A DNA stretch of 33,622 nt, from the NCBI GenBank assembly GCA_002457135.1, contig NTKX01000015.1:1-33622 (forward strand), given 5' to 3'. Positions 26,168 through 33,622 of the stretch are shown piece by piece. A program made the translations under genes and the position numbers. The DNA comes from SAR116 cluster bacterium MED-G04 (GTDB taxonomy: Bacteria; Pseudomonadota; Alphaproteobacteria; Puniceispirillales; UBA1172). Under the pieces are notes generated by a model, which made no database searches, was not told the DNA's origin, and was given only the letters and a program-made list of their open reading frames with translations. The number at the start of each line of letters is the position of its first letter. The first letter of the stretch is position 1.

Positions 26168-27045
26168 CTGGGTTTGCGGGCCTGCATGGCCTTGATGATG
26201 ATCACCGCACCGATGATGATCATCGGGCCTGACAGCATCTGGCCCATGGTAACGCCGCCGGCAAGAAAGCCGAGCTGCGCATCGGGTTCACGGAAAAACT
26301 CAACAAACGTTCGCGCCAGACCATACCCCATGACAAATACACCGGTCATGAGGCCCGGGATGGAACGCCCGCCCCGGCGATAGATGATCCAGAGAACAGC
26401 AAACAGAACCAGCCCTTCCAGCCCGGCTTCATAGAGCTGGCTGGGATGGCGCGGTAGACCCGGCGGAACCGTAACCCACGGGGCATCACTGACCGAACAG
26501 GGGCCACCCTCTTTCCATGGCGGGTATTTGAAAACCATGCCCCATGGTGCATCAGTCACCCTGCCGTAGAGTTCGGCATTGATGAAATTGGCCATGCGGC
26601 CGAAAAACAGCCCGATCGGGGCCACCAGCGCGATCAGGTCACCGAGCGCAACCGGGTTGATTTTATGCTGGCGTGAGACGAATAGAATCGCGCCAACCAT
26701 CCCCAGAAAGCCGCCATGAAAAGCCATCCCGCCATTCCAGACCATGACGATCTGGACGGGGTTTTCCAGAAAATACGGCAGGTTGTAGAACAGCACATAG
26801 ATCAGCCTGCCGCCAAGAATGATCCCGATAACACCGGCGTTGATCATGGCATCGAGCGGCGCATGCCCCACCGCATCCTGTGGGCCGCGCGTCAGCCGTT
26901 TCAGCAGCCACCAGCCCAGCAGGATACCCGCCAGATAGGCCAGCGCATACCACCGCACCGCCAGCGGGCCAAGGCAGATCGCCACCGGATCAATCGCCGG
27001 AAAGGGCAGGGCAGCCAGGGCAGGGGTCAGCTCAACAGGGTTCAT
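26164..27045 (-). CDS. lgt: Prolipoprotein diacylglyceryl transferase
   Basis: The 293-residue, seven-span membrane enzyme transfers diacylglycerol from phosphatidylglycerol to the lipobox Cys of prolipoproteins. Conserved parts are GMAFHGGFLG with the catalytic His, the Lgt signature GRMANFINAELYGR, and HPSQLYEA. It is the first gene of the lgt-MidA-pgeF operon. A TATGAT sequence on the minus strand (27073-27078) about 28 nt upstream could be its -10 box, with no clear -35 box. Confidence 0.96.
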   Translation of the reverse strand: MNPVELTPALAALPFPAIDPVAICLGPLAVRWYALAYLAGILLGWWLLKRLTRGPQDAVGHAPLDAMINAGVIGIILGGRLIYVLFYNLPYFLENPVQIVMVWNGGMAFHGGFLGMVGAILFVSRQHKINPVALGDLIALVAPIGLFFGRMANFINAELYGRVTDAPWGMVFKYPPWKEGGPCSVSDAPWVTVPPGLPRHPSQLYEAGLEGLVLFAVLWIIYRRGGRSIPGLMTGVFVMGYGLARTFVEFFREPDAQLGFLAGGVTMGQMLSGPMIIIGAVIIIKAMQARKPR

Positions 27046-27374
27046 GAAAGCTCCGGATCATGGTTGCTGCGCATCATACCGCCATCCCCCGGCCGATAAC
27101 AGCCCTCAGAAGCCCCGGCGGCGCATGAAGGCCACCTCTTTTTTTGTGATTCGCCCCTGAAACCGCGCCCCCATGCCCTTGCAAGACCGTGTTTGACCTG
27201 CCCTGCCCCGGGGTGAGGGTCACCATGCCCATGACGGATATTGGCCGAATCGCCGAAATGGCTTGATTAATCGCTCAATACCATAAAATGTAGTATTTTA
27301 TATGGCCGCATACTAAATATAGTGTTTTACTTAGGCAGGGTTTTCGGCAAGACTGATTTTATAAGGAGCGTCCG
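27046..27374. other. 329-nt intergenic region between divergent lgt and ybjN
   Basis: I find no convincing gene here. The half near lgt is GC-rich; the half near ybjN is AT-rich and contains an interrupted inverted repeat (27281-27305) plus a TTGATT sequence at 27263-27268 that could be a -35 box. A plus-strand T7 run at 27138-27144 has no good stem before it. Confidence 0.6.
27281..27305. promoter_or_regulatory. AT-rich near-palindrome upstream of ybjN
   Basis: CCATAAAA (27281-27288) and TTTTATATGG (27296-27305) form complementary arms around the 7-nt centre TGTAGTA, with a 2-nt insertion in the right arm. It sits about 70 nt before the ybjN start in the likely promoter zone, so a dimeric regulator site is possible. 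No known motif is assigned. Confidence 0.3.
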
Positions 27375-27878
27375 ATGCAGGTTATTGTTCCAAGCAAATC
27401 CATTCCGATTGACCACCCCATCCGGCAGATGGCGCGATTTGTCGATGCCAATGAATGGAGGCTTCAGCATTCGACTGAAACCGAAATATCGGTTGAAATC
27501 CCCGGCAAATGGTCGGATTACTGCCTGACCTTTACCTGGCAGGACAGTTACGCCGCGCTCCACGTCAACGCCTTCATGGATATCTTTATTGTTGATCAGC
27601 AGATTGCCTCAGCGCGTGAGGTTATTACCGAGATCAACAGCCAGATTTGGCTCGGTCATTTTGACCTGATTGCCGATGATGGCAGCGTCGTCTTCCGGCA
27701 CAATCTGCCCCTGCGCGGCACCGGCGGCGCTACCCCTGAGCAGATTGAAGACCTCGTTGATATCACGCTGGGTGAGTGTGAGCGTGCCTACCCGGCCTTG
27801 TTTCAAATCGCAACCGGTGTAGTATCGCCTCAGACGGCGGTGGACACAGTCCTGATGGAAACCGTCGGTTCGGCTTAA
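27375..27878 (+). CDS. YbjN domain-containing protein
   Basis: The 167-residue soluble protein has the YbjN fold pattern, with a central 'SVEIPGKWSDYCLTFTWQ' strand region and a C-terminal helix around 115-150. YbjN proteins are linked to stress response and chaperone-like roles in Escherichia coli, but the biochemical function is not settled. A TAAGGAG ribosome-binding sequence precedes the ATG. Pairing with proC 17 nt downstream is common in alphaproteobacteria. Confidence 0.87.
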   Translation: MQVIVPSKSIPIDHPIRQMARFVDANEWRLQHSTETEISVEIPGKWSDYCLTFTWQDSYAALHVNAFMDIFIVDQQIASAREVITEINSQIWLGHFDLIADDGSVVFRHNLPLRGTGGATPEQIEDLVDITLGECERAYPALFQIATGVVSPQTAVDTVLMETVGSA

Positions 27879-27895
27879 CCGATCAGGTGGTTTGA

Positions 27896-28717
27896 ATGAA
27901 ACAGGTACTGCTGGCCGGATGCGGCAAAATGGGTTCGGCAATGCTCGAGGGCTGGATTTCCCGGCTCGATGATCCCATGCATTTCACGGTTGTTGACCCG
28001 GCCCTGGCCGGTGATGACCATCCCCTTAAGAAAAGTTTTGGTCAGGCGGGTAATGTGACCCTGCTGGCTCAGCTGGATGACAGCACACCGGCCCCTGATC
28101 TGGTGGTGCTGGCGGTCAAGCCGCAGATGATGGCTGAGGCCCTGCCGCCACTGACCCGGCTGGCGCGTCCTGATACGGTCTGGCTTTCCATCGCGGCGGG
28201 GATTTCCATGCCATGGCTGCAAGCCGCCATCGCGCCTGATGCGGCGGTGATCCGGACCATGCCCAACACCCCTTCTGCAATCGGGCGCGGTGTCACCGCC
28301 ATCATCGCCAGCGCGGCTGTGCCTGCTGATATGGATGCCCTCGCCGAACGCATGCTGGGGGTCATTGGCCGGGTTGTCCGGCTCAAGGATGAGGCTGATA
28401 TGGATGCCGTCACGGCGGTTTCGGGTTCCGGGCCTGCCTATGTCTTTCTGATGCGTGAGGCGTTGGAACAGGCCGCGCTCAAGGCCGGGCTGGCCCCTGA
28501 ACTCGCCTCGGTTCTGGCGGCTGAAACCATGGCAGGGTCCGTGGCCCTGATGCAAGAAAGCGATCAAAGCCCGGGCCAGTTGCGGGTCAACGTCACCAGC
28601 CCCGGGGGAACAACCCAGGCGGCGCTTGATGTGCTGATGGCTGAAGATGGCCTCATGGCACTGCTGGAAGACGCGGTGATGGCCGCCCGTAACCGGTCAA
28701 AGGCCCTTGGAAATTAG
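27896..28717 (+). CDS. proC: Pyrroline-5-carboxylate reductase
   Basis: The 273-residue enzyme performs the last step of proline synthesis, reducing pyrroline-5-carboxylate with NAD(P)H. The Rossmann loop GCGKMGSAM is near 8-16, VLAVKPQ near 70, and the family signature 'AVSGSGPAYVFLMREALEQA' near 170-190. It starts 17 nt after ybjN. The following TetR/COQ9-like gene is in the same direction after a 49-nt gap. Confidence 0.95.
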   Translation: MKQVLLAGCGKMGSAMLEGWISRLDDPMHFTVVDPALAGDDHPLKKSFGQAGNVTLLAQLDDSTPAPDLVVLAVKPQMMAEALPPLTRLARPDTVWLSIAAGISMPWLQAAIAPDAAVIRTMPNTPSAIGRGVTAIIASAAVPADMDALAERMLGVIGRVVRLKDEADMDAVTAVSGSGPAYVFLMREALEQAALKAGLAPELASVLAAETMAGSVALMQESDQSPGQLRVNVTSPGGTTQAALDVLMAEDGLMALLEDAVMAARNRSKALGN

Positions 28718-28766
28718 CCCCCTTCAGCCTATTTAATGGGTATTAATCCAGTTTTGGGGAAAAGTG

Positions 28767-29399
28767 ATGCCTGTGTCCGCCACCACCATTGATCACGTCC
28801 GCCGCGCCTGCGGGGCAGCGGCACTGGAAAAACTGGCCGAGATGCCGTTTGACCAGCTCACCTGCGGGGCGGTGATCGAGCATGCTGATCTGGGGGAAGA
28901 TACCGCCCTGGCAGGACGGCTGTTCACCTCAGTTGCCGGGATGGTGGAACAGGGGTTGCGTGATCGTGATCAGGCCGTGCTGGTGCGGCTGGCCGAGGAT
29001 TTCGACGCTGATACCGAGGCCAGTATCCATGACAAGGTGCTGGAGGGCCTCATCGCCCGGTATGAAGATTACACCCCGATCAGAACAGCATTCCGCCACC
29101 TCAACAAGGCTGCAACGCGTGACCCGATGCTGGCGGCGATGCTGATCACCTGTCTTAATGAGGCCTCTCGCGGCCTGCTCAATATCGCCGGTGCCGATAC
29201 GGACGGGCTGGTTGGCATGGCGCGGGTCAAGGGGATTTCAGGGGTTGCGCTGGCGTGTCATCGTGACTGGCTCAATGATGATACGGATGATCTGTCTGCA
29301 ACGATCCGCAGCCTCGACAAACGCCTGAAACAGGCCGAAGACCTGGCCCAGCTGTTGCGGCTGATTGACCGTGATGAAGGCCCGAAAGAAGACACCTGA
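28767..29399 (+). CDS. TetR/COQ9-like all-helical protein
   Basis: The 210-residue protein is predicted to be all alpha-helical. Its C-terminal part (GVALACHRDWLNDDTDDLSA followed by a helix with KRLKQAEDLAQLL) resembles the C-terminal domain of TetR-family regulators and COQ9-like proteins in alphaproteobacteria. The N-terminal helix-turn-helix is weak and I see no confident DNA-reading helix. I chose the ATG at 28767 over a GTG at 28764. It may regulate, or bind a lipid or quinone; I cannot decide. Confidence 0.65.
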   Translation: MPVSATTIDHVRRACGAAALEKLAEMPFDQLTCGAVIEHADLGEDTALAGRLFTSVAGMVEQGLRDRDQAVLVRLAEDFDADTEASIHDKVLEGLIARYEDYTPIRTAFRHLNKAATRDPMLAAMLITCLNEASRGLLNIAGADTDGLVGMARVKGISGVALACHRDWLNDDTDDLSATIRSLDKRLKQAEDLAQLLRLIDRDEGPKEDT

Positions 29400-29400
29400 T

Positions 29401-29739
29401 ATGACTGAAGCATCGTTTGATGATTTCATGAAAATTGATATCCGCCTCGGCACCATCACCGCGGTGGAGGATTTTCCCGAAGCACGAAAGCCCGCCTGGA
29501 AGCTGACCATTGATTTCGGTGAAGCCATCGGCAGCAAGCGGTCATCGGCCCAGATTACCGATCATTACGGCAAGGATGATCTGATCGGCCGGCAGGTCAT
29601 GGCGGTGGTGAATTTCCCGCCACGCCAGATCGGCCCCTTTATGTCCGAGGTGCTGACCCTTGGTGTTGCTGATGATAACGGATCGATTGTCCTGATCGGG
29701 CCGGATCATCCTGCCCCCAATGGCTCAAGGATGCACTAG
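29401..29739 (+). CDS. csaA: tRNA-binding protein CsaA
   Basis: The 112-residue protein is a stand-alone OB-fold tRNA-binding domain. The DFMKIDIRLGTI start, the KPAWKLTIDFG strand and the SAQITDHY segment match CsaA, a dimeric tRNA-binding protein proposed to act as a chaperone in Bacillus. I chose the ATG at 29401, which follows the previous gene's stop by 1 nt; an earlier in-frame start at 29365 overlaps that gene. Its 3' end overlaps the convergent kinase gene by 4 nt. Confidence 0.92.
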   Translation: MTEASFDDFMKIDIRLGTITAVEDFPEARKPAWKLTIDFGEAIGSKRSSAQITDHYGKDDLIGRQVMAVVNFPPRQIGPFMSEVLTLGVADDNGSIVLIGPDHPAPNGSRMH

Positions 29740-31046
29740 AGCGGCAGCTGTATCCGGACCCGCAACCCGCCCTCAGGTGCATCACCAAGCAGCAACAGCC
29801 CGCCATGCGCCAGAACCGCATCATTGGCAATCGACAGCCCGAGACCGACCCCGCTGTTCTTTTCCTTGTCCCGGTTGAGCTGGACAAAGGGGCGCAGAAC
29901 GCTGATCCGCTGATCCTTGGGGATGCCCGGGCCGTCATCATCGATAATGATCTGGATCTGTTCGTCATCGCGTTCAACCGTGACGATGCAGGCCTCGCCA
30001 TAACGGACAGCGTTGCTGATGATGTTTTCCAGTGCGCGCCTGATGCTGCGTTCACGCAGCTGGATTGATGGCATGCCATCCTCGGTCAGGTTGAGGGTGA
30101 CCCTGTCTTCGGTCAGATTGAAAGCCTCAATAATATCCTCAATCATGATGACGATATTGCAGGTTTTCATCTCCTCAATCACGGCATTGCTGGCAAAGTT
30201 GATGTAGCCACTGATCATGGCATCCATTTCGTTGATATCGCTTTCCATGCCCGCCCGGTCGGCGCTTTCCGGCAGGTAGGCCAGTTGCAGTTTCAATCGT
30301 GTCAGCGGGGTGCGGAGGTCATGCGAAACCCCGGCCAGCATTTCGGTTCGTTCCACCGCCTGACGCAGAATCCGTTGCCGCATGGCATGAAACGCCATCC
30401 CCGCCAGCCTGACCTCTCGCGCGCCTTCCAGCTTGAAATCCGGGACCGGCCGCCCCAGCCCCAGCTGCCGTGCGGCCTTGGCCAGTCGCCGGATCGGGCG
30501 GACCTGACCACGGATGAACACCAGTGCAATCGCAAAGAACAGCACCGATGTGCTGACGGTCCACAATATCACCAGCCATGATGTGCTGCTGAAAATCCGC
30601 TTGCGGCTGGCCTTGATGGTCATCACGCCTTCGGCAAACTGGATGGTGATGGATATCAGGTCAGGGTCACTGTAGAGATCATGACTGAACGGATACCGCA
30701 TCTGGTTCATCAGGGATTGATGCAGCATGCGTTCAGCGAAAGGGGTGTTGGCGGATAACGAATTGGGCGTGATGATGCCGCCCTCATCCCAGGCGATGCC
30801 GAAATAGAAATATTTCAGGGCCAGATCACGGGTTGCGCCAAAGTTTTCTTCGGTCTGGTTATCGGCGTAATGATCCGCGATGATCGCAATATCGGCGGCC
30901 AGATTGGTCGACATATAGCGGGTCACCGTGTTCCAGTGGCGTTCGTAAAACACCAGAATGGTGACAATCTGGACCAGTATCATGGGCAGCATGATGATCA
31001 GCACCATGCGACCGAACAGGGTCCGTGGGAGTGTTTTATCTAGCAC
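29736..31046 (-). CDS. Sensor histidine kinase (EnvZ-like)
   Basis: The 436-residue protein has two membrane segments (about 12-33 and 156-178) around a periplasmic sensor region, a HAMP domain (~179-232), a HisKA with His242 in SHDLRTPLTR, and an ATPase with the N-box (NIISNAVRYG, Asn345), G1 (DDDGPGIP at 370-377) and G2 (GVGLGL at 399-404). It autophosphorylates and passes phosphate to the response regulator encoded 18 nt upstream. The layout follows EnvZ/PetR-partner kinases; the signal is unknown. Confidence 0.94.
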   Translation of the reverse strand: MLDKTLPRTLFGRMVLIIMLPMILVQIVTILVFYERHWNTVTRYMSTNLAADIAIIADHYADNQTEENFGATRDLALKYFYFGIAWDEGGIITPNSLSANTPFAERMLHQSLMNQMRYPFSHDLYSDPDLISITIQFAEGVMTIKASRKRIFSSTSWLVILWTVSTSVLFFAIALVFIRGQVRPIRRLAKAARQLGLGRPVPDFKLEGAREVRLAGMAFHAMRQRILRQAVERTEMLAGVSHDLRTPLTRLKLQLAYLPESADRAGMESDINEMDAMISGYINFASNAVIEEMKTCNIVIMIEDIIEAFNLTEDRVTLNLTEDGMPSIQLRERSIRRALENIISNAVRYGEACIVTVERDDEQIQIIIDDDGPGIPKDQRISVLRPFVQLNRDKEKNSGVGLGLSIANDAVLAHGGLLLLGDAPEGGLRVRIQLPL

Positions 31047-31064
31047 GATCAGTCATCCTGAACA

Positions 31065-31802
31065 TCAGCCATCCTGAATATCATCCGTATCAAGCAGCCA
31101 GCCCAGCCCCCTTGCGGTGAGGAGATAGATGGGCTTGCCCGGATTGGGTTCGATTTTCCGCCTCAACCGGGCAATCGCAACATCAATGCTGCGCCCGGTC
31201 ATCTGGCCACCCAAACTGGCCGAAATATCCTCGCGTGACAAAACATTCTTGGGTTCCGAGCAGAAACAGCCGAGCAGGCTTTTTTCCGCGGTGGTGAGAT
31301 GCTGGCGTTTGCCGCCGGTGGTGAGAATCTGCCGATCCCGGTCAAACAGATGCGGTCCGAATGAAACCGAATGATCAGGCCTGCCGGATTTCGCCCCCAT
31401 GGGTTCGGGCTGGCCGCCTTCACTGGGCTGGCGGCCAAGCAGGTTGCGGATTCTCAGGGACAGCTCCTGCGGCTCAAACGGTTTGGTCATGTAATCATCA
31501 GCCCCGCTTTCCAGCCCGTGCAGGCGTTCCCCCGGCTCCCCCATGGCGGTCAGCATCAGGCAGGGCGGGGCGTTGGGGGTTGATTTGAGCGACCGGACCA
31601 GATCAAGCCCGCTTTCCCCCGGCATCATGATATCCACCACCATGACATCGTATTGCAGGACTTCGATCTGCTTGCGGGCCTCCTCGGCGGAACTGGCCCT
31701 TGATACCCTGAACCCCTGATCAACCAGAAACCGGCTGATGAGATCACGCAGGCGATCATCATCGTCGATGATCAGGATGTGATGAGGGGTTGGGTCCGGC
31801 AT
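31065..31802 (-). CDS. OmpR-family response regulator (PetR-like)
   Basis: The 245-residue protein has a receiver domain (~8-120) with acidic Asp13/Asp14, phospho-acceptor Asp57 (VVDIMMPG), Thr85 and Lys107 (TKPF), then a linker and an OmpR-type winged helix (~145-240). It lies between the MarR gene and the kinase gene. In Rhodobacter capsulatus, PetR (this type) and PetP (MarR type) occur together and are needed for bc1 expression; the same gene pair beside ilvE makes PetR the best guess here. Confidence 0.93.
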   Translation of the reverse strand: MPDPTPHHILIIDDDDRLRDLISRFLVDQGFRVSRASSAEEARKQIEVLQYDVMVVDIMMPGESGLDLVRSLKSTPNAPPCLMLTAMGEPGERLHGLESGADDYMTKPFEPQELSLRIRNLLGRQPSEGGQPEPMGAKSGRPDHSVSFGPHLFDRDRQILTTGGKRQHLTTAEKSLLGCFCSEPKNVLSREDISASLGGQMTGRSIDVAIARLRRKIEPNPGKPIYLLTARGLGWLLDTDDIQDG

Positions 31803-31817
31803 GATCTGGGGTTCTAC

Positions 31818-32312
31818 TTATTTTTTGCGCGGACGCGGGCTGAGCAGGGTTTTGGTCTGGTCATCCAGCATGTTCTGCATGACCGTCAGGAACCCGTCCA
31901 CGGAATCAAACCCGGCTTCCTTATAGGCCCTCGAAAAACGGCTCTTCTGAACCGAGGTCAATTCCTGTTCCAGGCTATGGCCCCTGTCGGTCAGGGACAA
32001 CAGGCGCTGGCGTTTGTCATCCTGCCCCTGTTCAAGCCGCACAAATTCGTCATCAACCAGCCTGCCCAGCACCCGGGACAGGGATTGCTTGGTGATATTG
32101 AGTATCTCCAGCAGCTCACTGATGGTGATCCCCGGCTGGCGGCCAACAAAATAAATCACCCGGTGATGCGCACGGCCCAGATCACGTTCCGCCAGAATGG
32201 CATCAGCCTCGGCGGTGAAATCCCGATAGGCAAAGAATAACAGCTCAATACTGTAGCGTAATTCTTCCTCACGCAGAAAAAGCGGGTTGTTCAATGATTT
32301 TACGTCAGCCAT
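31818..32312 (-). CDS. MarR-family regulator (PetP-like)
   Basis: From the ATG at 32312 the protein has 164 residues, close to the R. capsulatus PetP size; a 33-residue in-frame extension to 32411 would overlap the ilvE start and is not supported. The winged helix is visible: ITISELLEILNITKQSLSRV as the helix-turn-helix, then GQDDKRQRLLSLTDRG as the wing. MarR proteins bind as dimers to palindromic DNA. It is probably co-transcribed with the response regulator and kinase and may control itself and the divergent ilvE gene. Confidence 0.9.
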   Translation of the reverse strand: MADVKSLNNPLFLREEELRYSIELLFFAYRDFTAEADAILAERDLGRAHHRVIYFVGRQPGITISELLEILNITKQSLSRVLGRLVDDEFVRLEQGQDDKRQRLLSLTDRGHSLEQELTSVQKSRFSRAYKEAGFDSVDGFLTVMQNMLDDQTKTLLSPRPRKK

Positions 32313-32313
32313 G

Positions 32314-32342
32314 TTGACTAATCTTTCATGATTATGTTCAAT
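32314..32342. promoter_or_regulatory. Predicted ilvE promoter with overlapping MarR-type inverted repeat
   Basis: TTGACT (32314-32319), a 17-nt spacer and TTCAAT (32337-32342) form a good sigma-70 match for ilvE on the plus strand. The same stretch contains an interrupted inverted repeat: TTGACTAATC (32314-32323) facing GATTATGTTCAA (32330-32341). It lies directly against the MarR start codon, so binding could repress both genes. Confidence 0.45.
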
Positions 32343-32401
32343 CTCAGGATAAAGAACTCTTTCGTGAATTTCAAAGCAGTAAACTGAATAAGAAAGGCCG
32401 C

Positions 32402-33289
32402 ATGATGGCAATTATTCCTTTTGATGACCGTGACGGTGTCATCTGGTTTGATGGTGAGATGGTGGAATGGCGTTCAGCCAAGGTCCACATGCTCAACCAC
32501 GGCCTGCATTACGCAAGTTCTGTTTTCGAAGGCGAGAGAGCCTATAACGGGCAGATTTTCGAAAGCGAATGGCATACACGCCGTTTCCGCGAATCCGCCC
32601 GTATCCTCGATTTTCAGATCCCCTACACCGATGAAGAGCTGATCGCCGCCAAGCAGCAGGTGCTGGAGGCAAGCGGCATCATCGATGGCTATATCCGCCC
32701 TGTGGCCTGGCGCGGCAGTGAAATGATGGCGGTTTCGGCCCAGCATGCAACCACCCATGTTGCGATTGCAGCCTGGGAATGGCCAAGCTATTTCGACCCT
32801 GAAACCAAGATGAAGGGGATCACGCTGGATATCGCATCATGGAAGCGGCCCAGCCCTGAAACAGCCCCTGTCCACGCCAAGGCAGCCGGACTTTACATGA
32901 TCTGCACCATGTCCAAGCATGAGGCTGAACGCAAAGGGTTCCATGATGCCATGATGCTGGATTATCGGGGCTATGTGGCTGAGGCGACTGGCGCGAATGT
33001 GTTTTTCCTGATGAATGACGGCAAGGTTCATACCCCGAATCCGGATTGCTTCCTCAACGGGATCACGCGCCAGACGGTGATCAAGCTGCTCGAATCCATG
33101 GGGCTTGAGGTTGTCGAACGCCATATCCTGCCGGAAGATCTGGCCAATGCGACGGAATGTTTCCTCACCGGAACAGCCGCCGAGGTAACGCCGGTTTCCC
33201 AGGTTGGCGAGTATCATTTCAACCCGGGTTCATTCAGCCGGACCGTGATGGATAATTACGCGGCCCTGGTGCGGGGTGAGGCTGGCTAA
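32402..33289 (+). CDS. ilvE: Branched-chain amino acid aminotransferase
   Basis: The 295-residue PLP enzyme interconverts Leu, Ile and Val with their 2-oxo acids. The PLP lysine is Lys160 in PVHAKAAG, and the conserved VAEATGANVF (192-201) contains the Glu near the cofactor. FEGERAYNG near 43-51 is typical of class IV aminotransferases. Starts at 32402 and 32405 are both possible; AAAGG upstream fits 32405 better. The 3' end overlaps the convergent moaE gene by 4 nt. Confidence 0.95.
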   Translation: MMAIIPFDDRDGVIWFDGEMVEWRSAKVHMLNHGLHYASSVFEGERAYNGQIFESEWHTRRFRESARILDFQIPYTDEELIAAKQQVLEASGIIDGYIRPVAWRGSEMMAVSAQHATTHVAIAAWEWPSYFDPETKMKGITLDIASWKRPSPETAPVHAKAAGLYMICTMSKHEAERKGFHDAMMLDYRGYVAEATGANVFFLMNDGKVHTPNPDCFLNGITRQTVIKLLESMGLEVVERHILPEDLANATECFLTGTAAEVTPVSQVGEYHFNPGSFSRTVMDNYAALVRGEAG

Positions 33290-33622
33290 TCCTGTTGCCA
33301 GCGAAGCTTTGCCCGGTCATCGCTTTCCCTTGCATCGACCCAGGCTATCTCGCCGTTCTTTTCCTCTGCCTTCCAGAACGGGGCATCGGTTTTCAGGAAA
33401 TCCATGATAAAGCGTGCTGCCTCAAAGGCGGCATCCCGGTGCGGTGAGGCGCAGCCGACAAAGACGATCTGGGCCCCTGCCTCAAGCCGGCCGATGCGAT
33501 GGATAATGACAGCCTTTGTGATCGGCCAGCGATCCATCGCCTCCTGCCTGATGCGCGCCAGTTCCTTTTCGGTCATGCCGGGATAGTGTTCCAGCGTCAT
33601 CGCCGTGATGTTCTGCCCGCTC
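33286..33622 (-). CDS. moaE: Molybdopterin synthase catalytic subunit, 5' end cut by window
   Basis: The reading frame runs from the stop at 33286-33288 to the window edge with no start needed inside, since the codons before 33600 continue the MoaE-like VTAMTLEHYPGM sequence (here ITAMTLEHYPGM). Recognisable parts are EHYPGMTEKELARI, IIHRIGRLEAG, FVGCASPHRDAAFEA and the WKAEEK region carrying the catalytic lysines. MoaE with MoaD turns cyclic pyranopterin monophosphate into molybdopterin. Confidence 0.92.
   Translation of the reverse strand, partial: SGQNITAMTLEHYPGMTEKELARIRQEAMDRWPITKAVIIHRIGRLEAGAQIVFVGCASPHRDAAFEAARFIMDFLKTDAPFWKAEEKNGEIAWVDARESDDRAKLRWQQD

Noticed and set aside
1-33622. 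CRISPR arrays, tRNAs, rRNAs, insertion sequences, prophage
   Set aside because: I saw no repeat-spacer pattern, tRNA cloverleaf, transposase or phage gene in reading the window, but no specialised search was run.

Overview
The window is a gene-dense stretch of chromosome from an alphaproteobacterium, probably Rhodospirillales-like or a SAR116-type marine lineage. That placement is inference, not proof. It rests on alphaproteobacterial gene orders: DUF1285 / CoA-pyrophosphatase / DUF6111 / CCA-transferase; prs-rplY-pth-ychF; lgt-MidA-pgeF; ybjN-proC; petABC; and a PetP/PetR-like regulator block beside ilvE. The protein families and moderately high GC agree. I see no rRNA, tRNA, insertion sequence, prophage or CRISPR array. 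Most genes look like ordinary core or metabolic genes.

Layout. (1) 1-1776, minus: an MDR-family quinone-reductase-like enzyme followed by an SDR dehydrogenase cut by the window edge. (2) 1945-3781, plus: a three-histidine-box fatty-acid desaturase followed closely by a TIM-barrel isomerase-like protein. (3) 3964-9491, plus: a complete peptide/nickel-type ABC importer (two permeases, one fused double ATPase, and a binding protein last with its own promoter), closed by a strong terminator. (4) 9595-13886, minus: an ArsR regulator, a TauE/SafE exporter, a TIGR02186 membrane-anchored periplasmic protein, a UspA protein and an MlrC-like M81 metallopeptidase, read as one possible sulfur/anion module. 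(5) 13999-20309, plus: a housekeeping run (DUF1285, NUDIX, DUF6111, CCA transferase, hemF) and then the cytochrome bc1 operon petABC with a terminator. (6) 20423-27045: a small cysteine-rich CWC protein (plus) facing a long minus-strand block of translation and envelope genes (lgt, MidA, pgeF, an unlisted 22-residue membrane peptide, prs, rplY, pth, ychF). (7) 27375-29739, plus: ybjN, proC, a TetR/COQ9-like protein and csaA. (8) 29736-33622: a minus-strand histidine kinase, response regulator and MarR regulator, divergent from ilvE, with a moaE fragment at the edge.

Functional links. The petABC genes and the PetP/PetR-like regulators lie about 11 kb apart and may form a regulon; in Rhodobacter capsulatus PetR/PetP are required for bc1 expression. 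HemF supplies haem precursors just upstream of the cytochromes. The least understood parts are the ArsR-TauE-TIGR02186-USP-MlrC cluster, the enlarged ABC permease, the 22-residue membrane peptide and the hairpin-rich leader of rplY. Nothing here is clearly a wholly new defence or mobile system.
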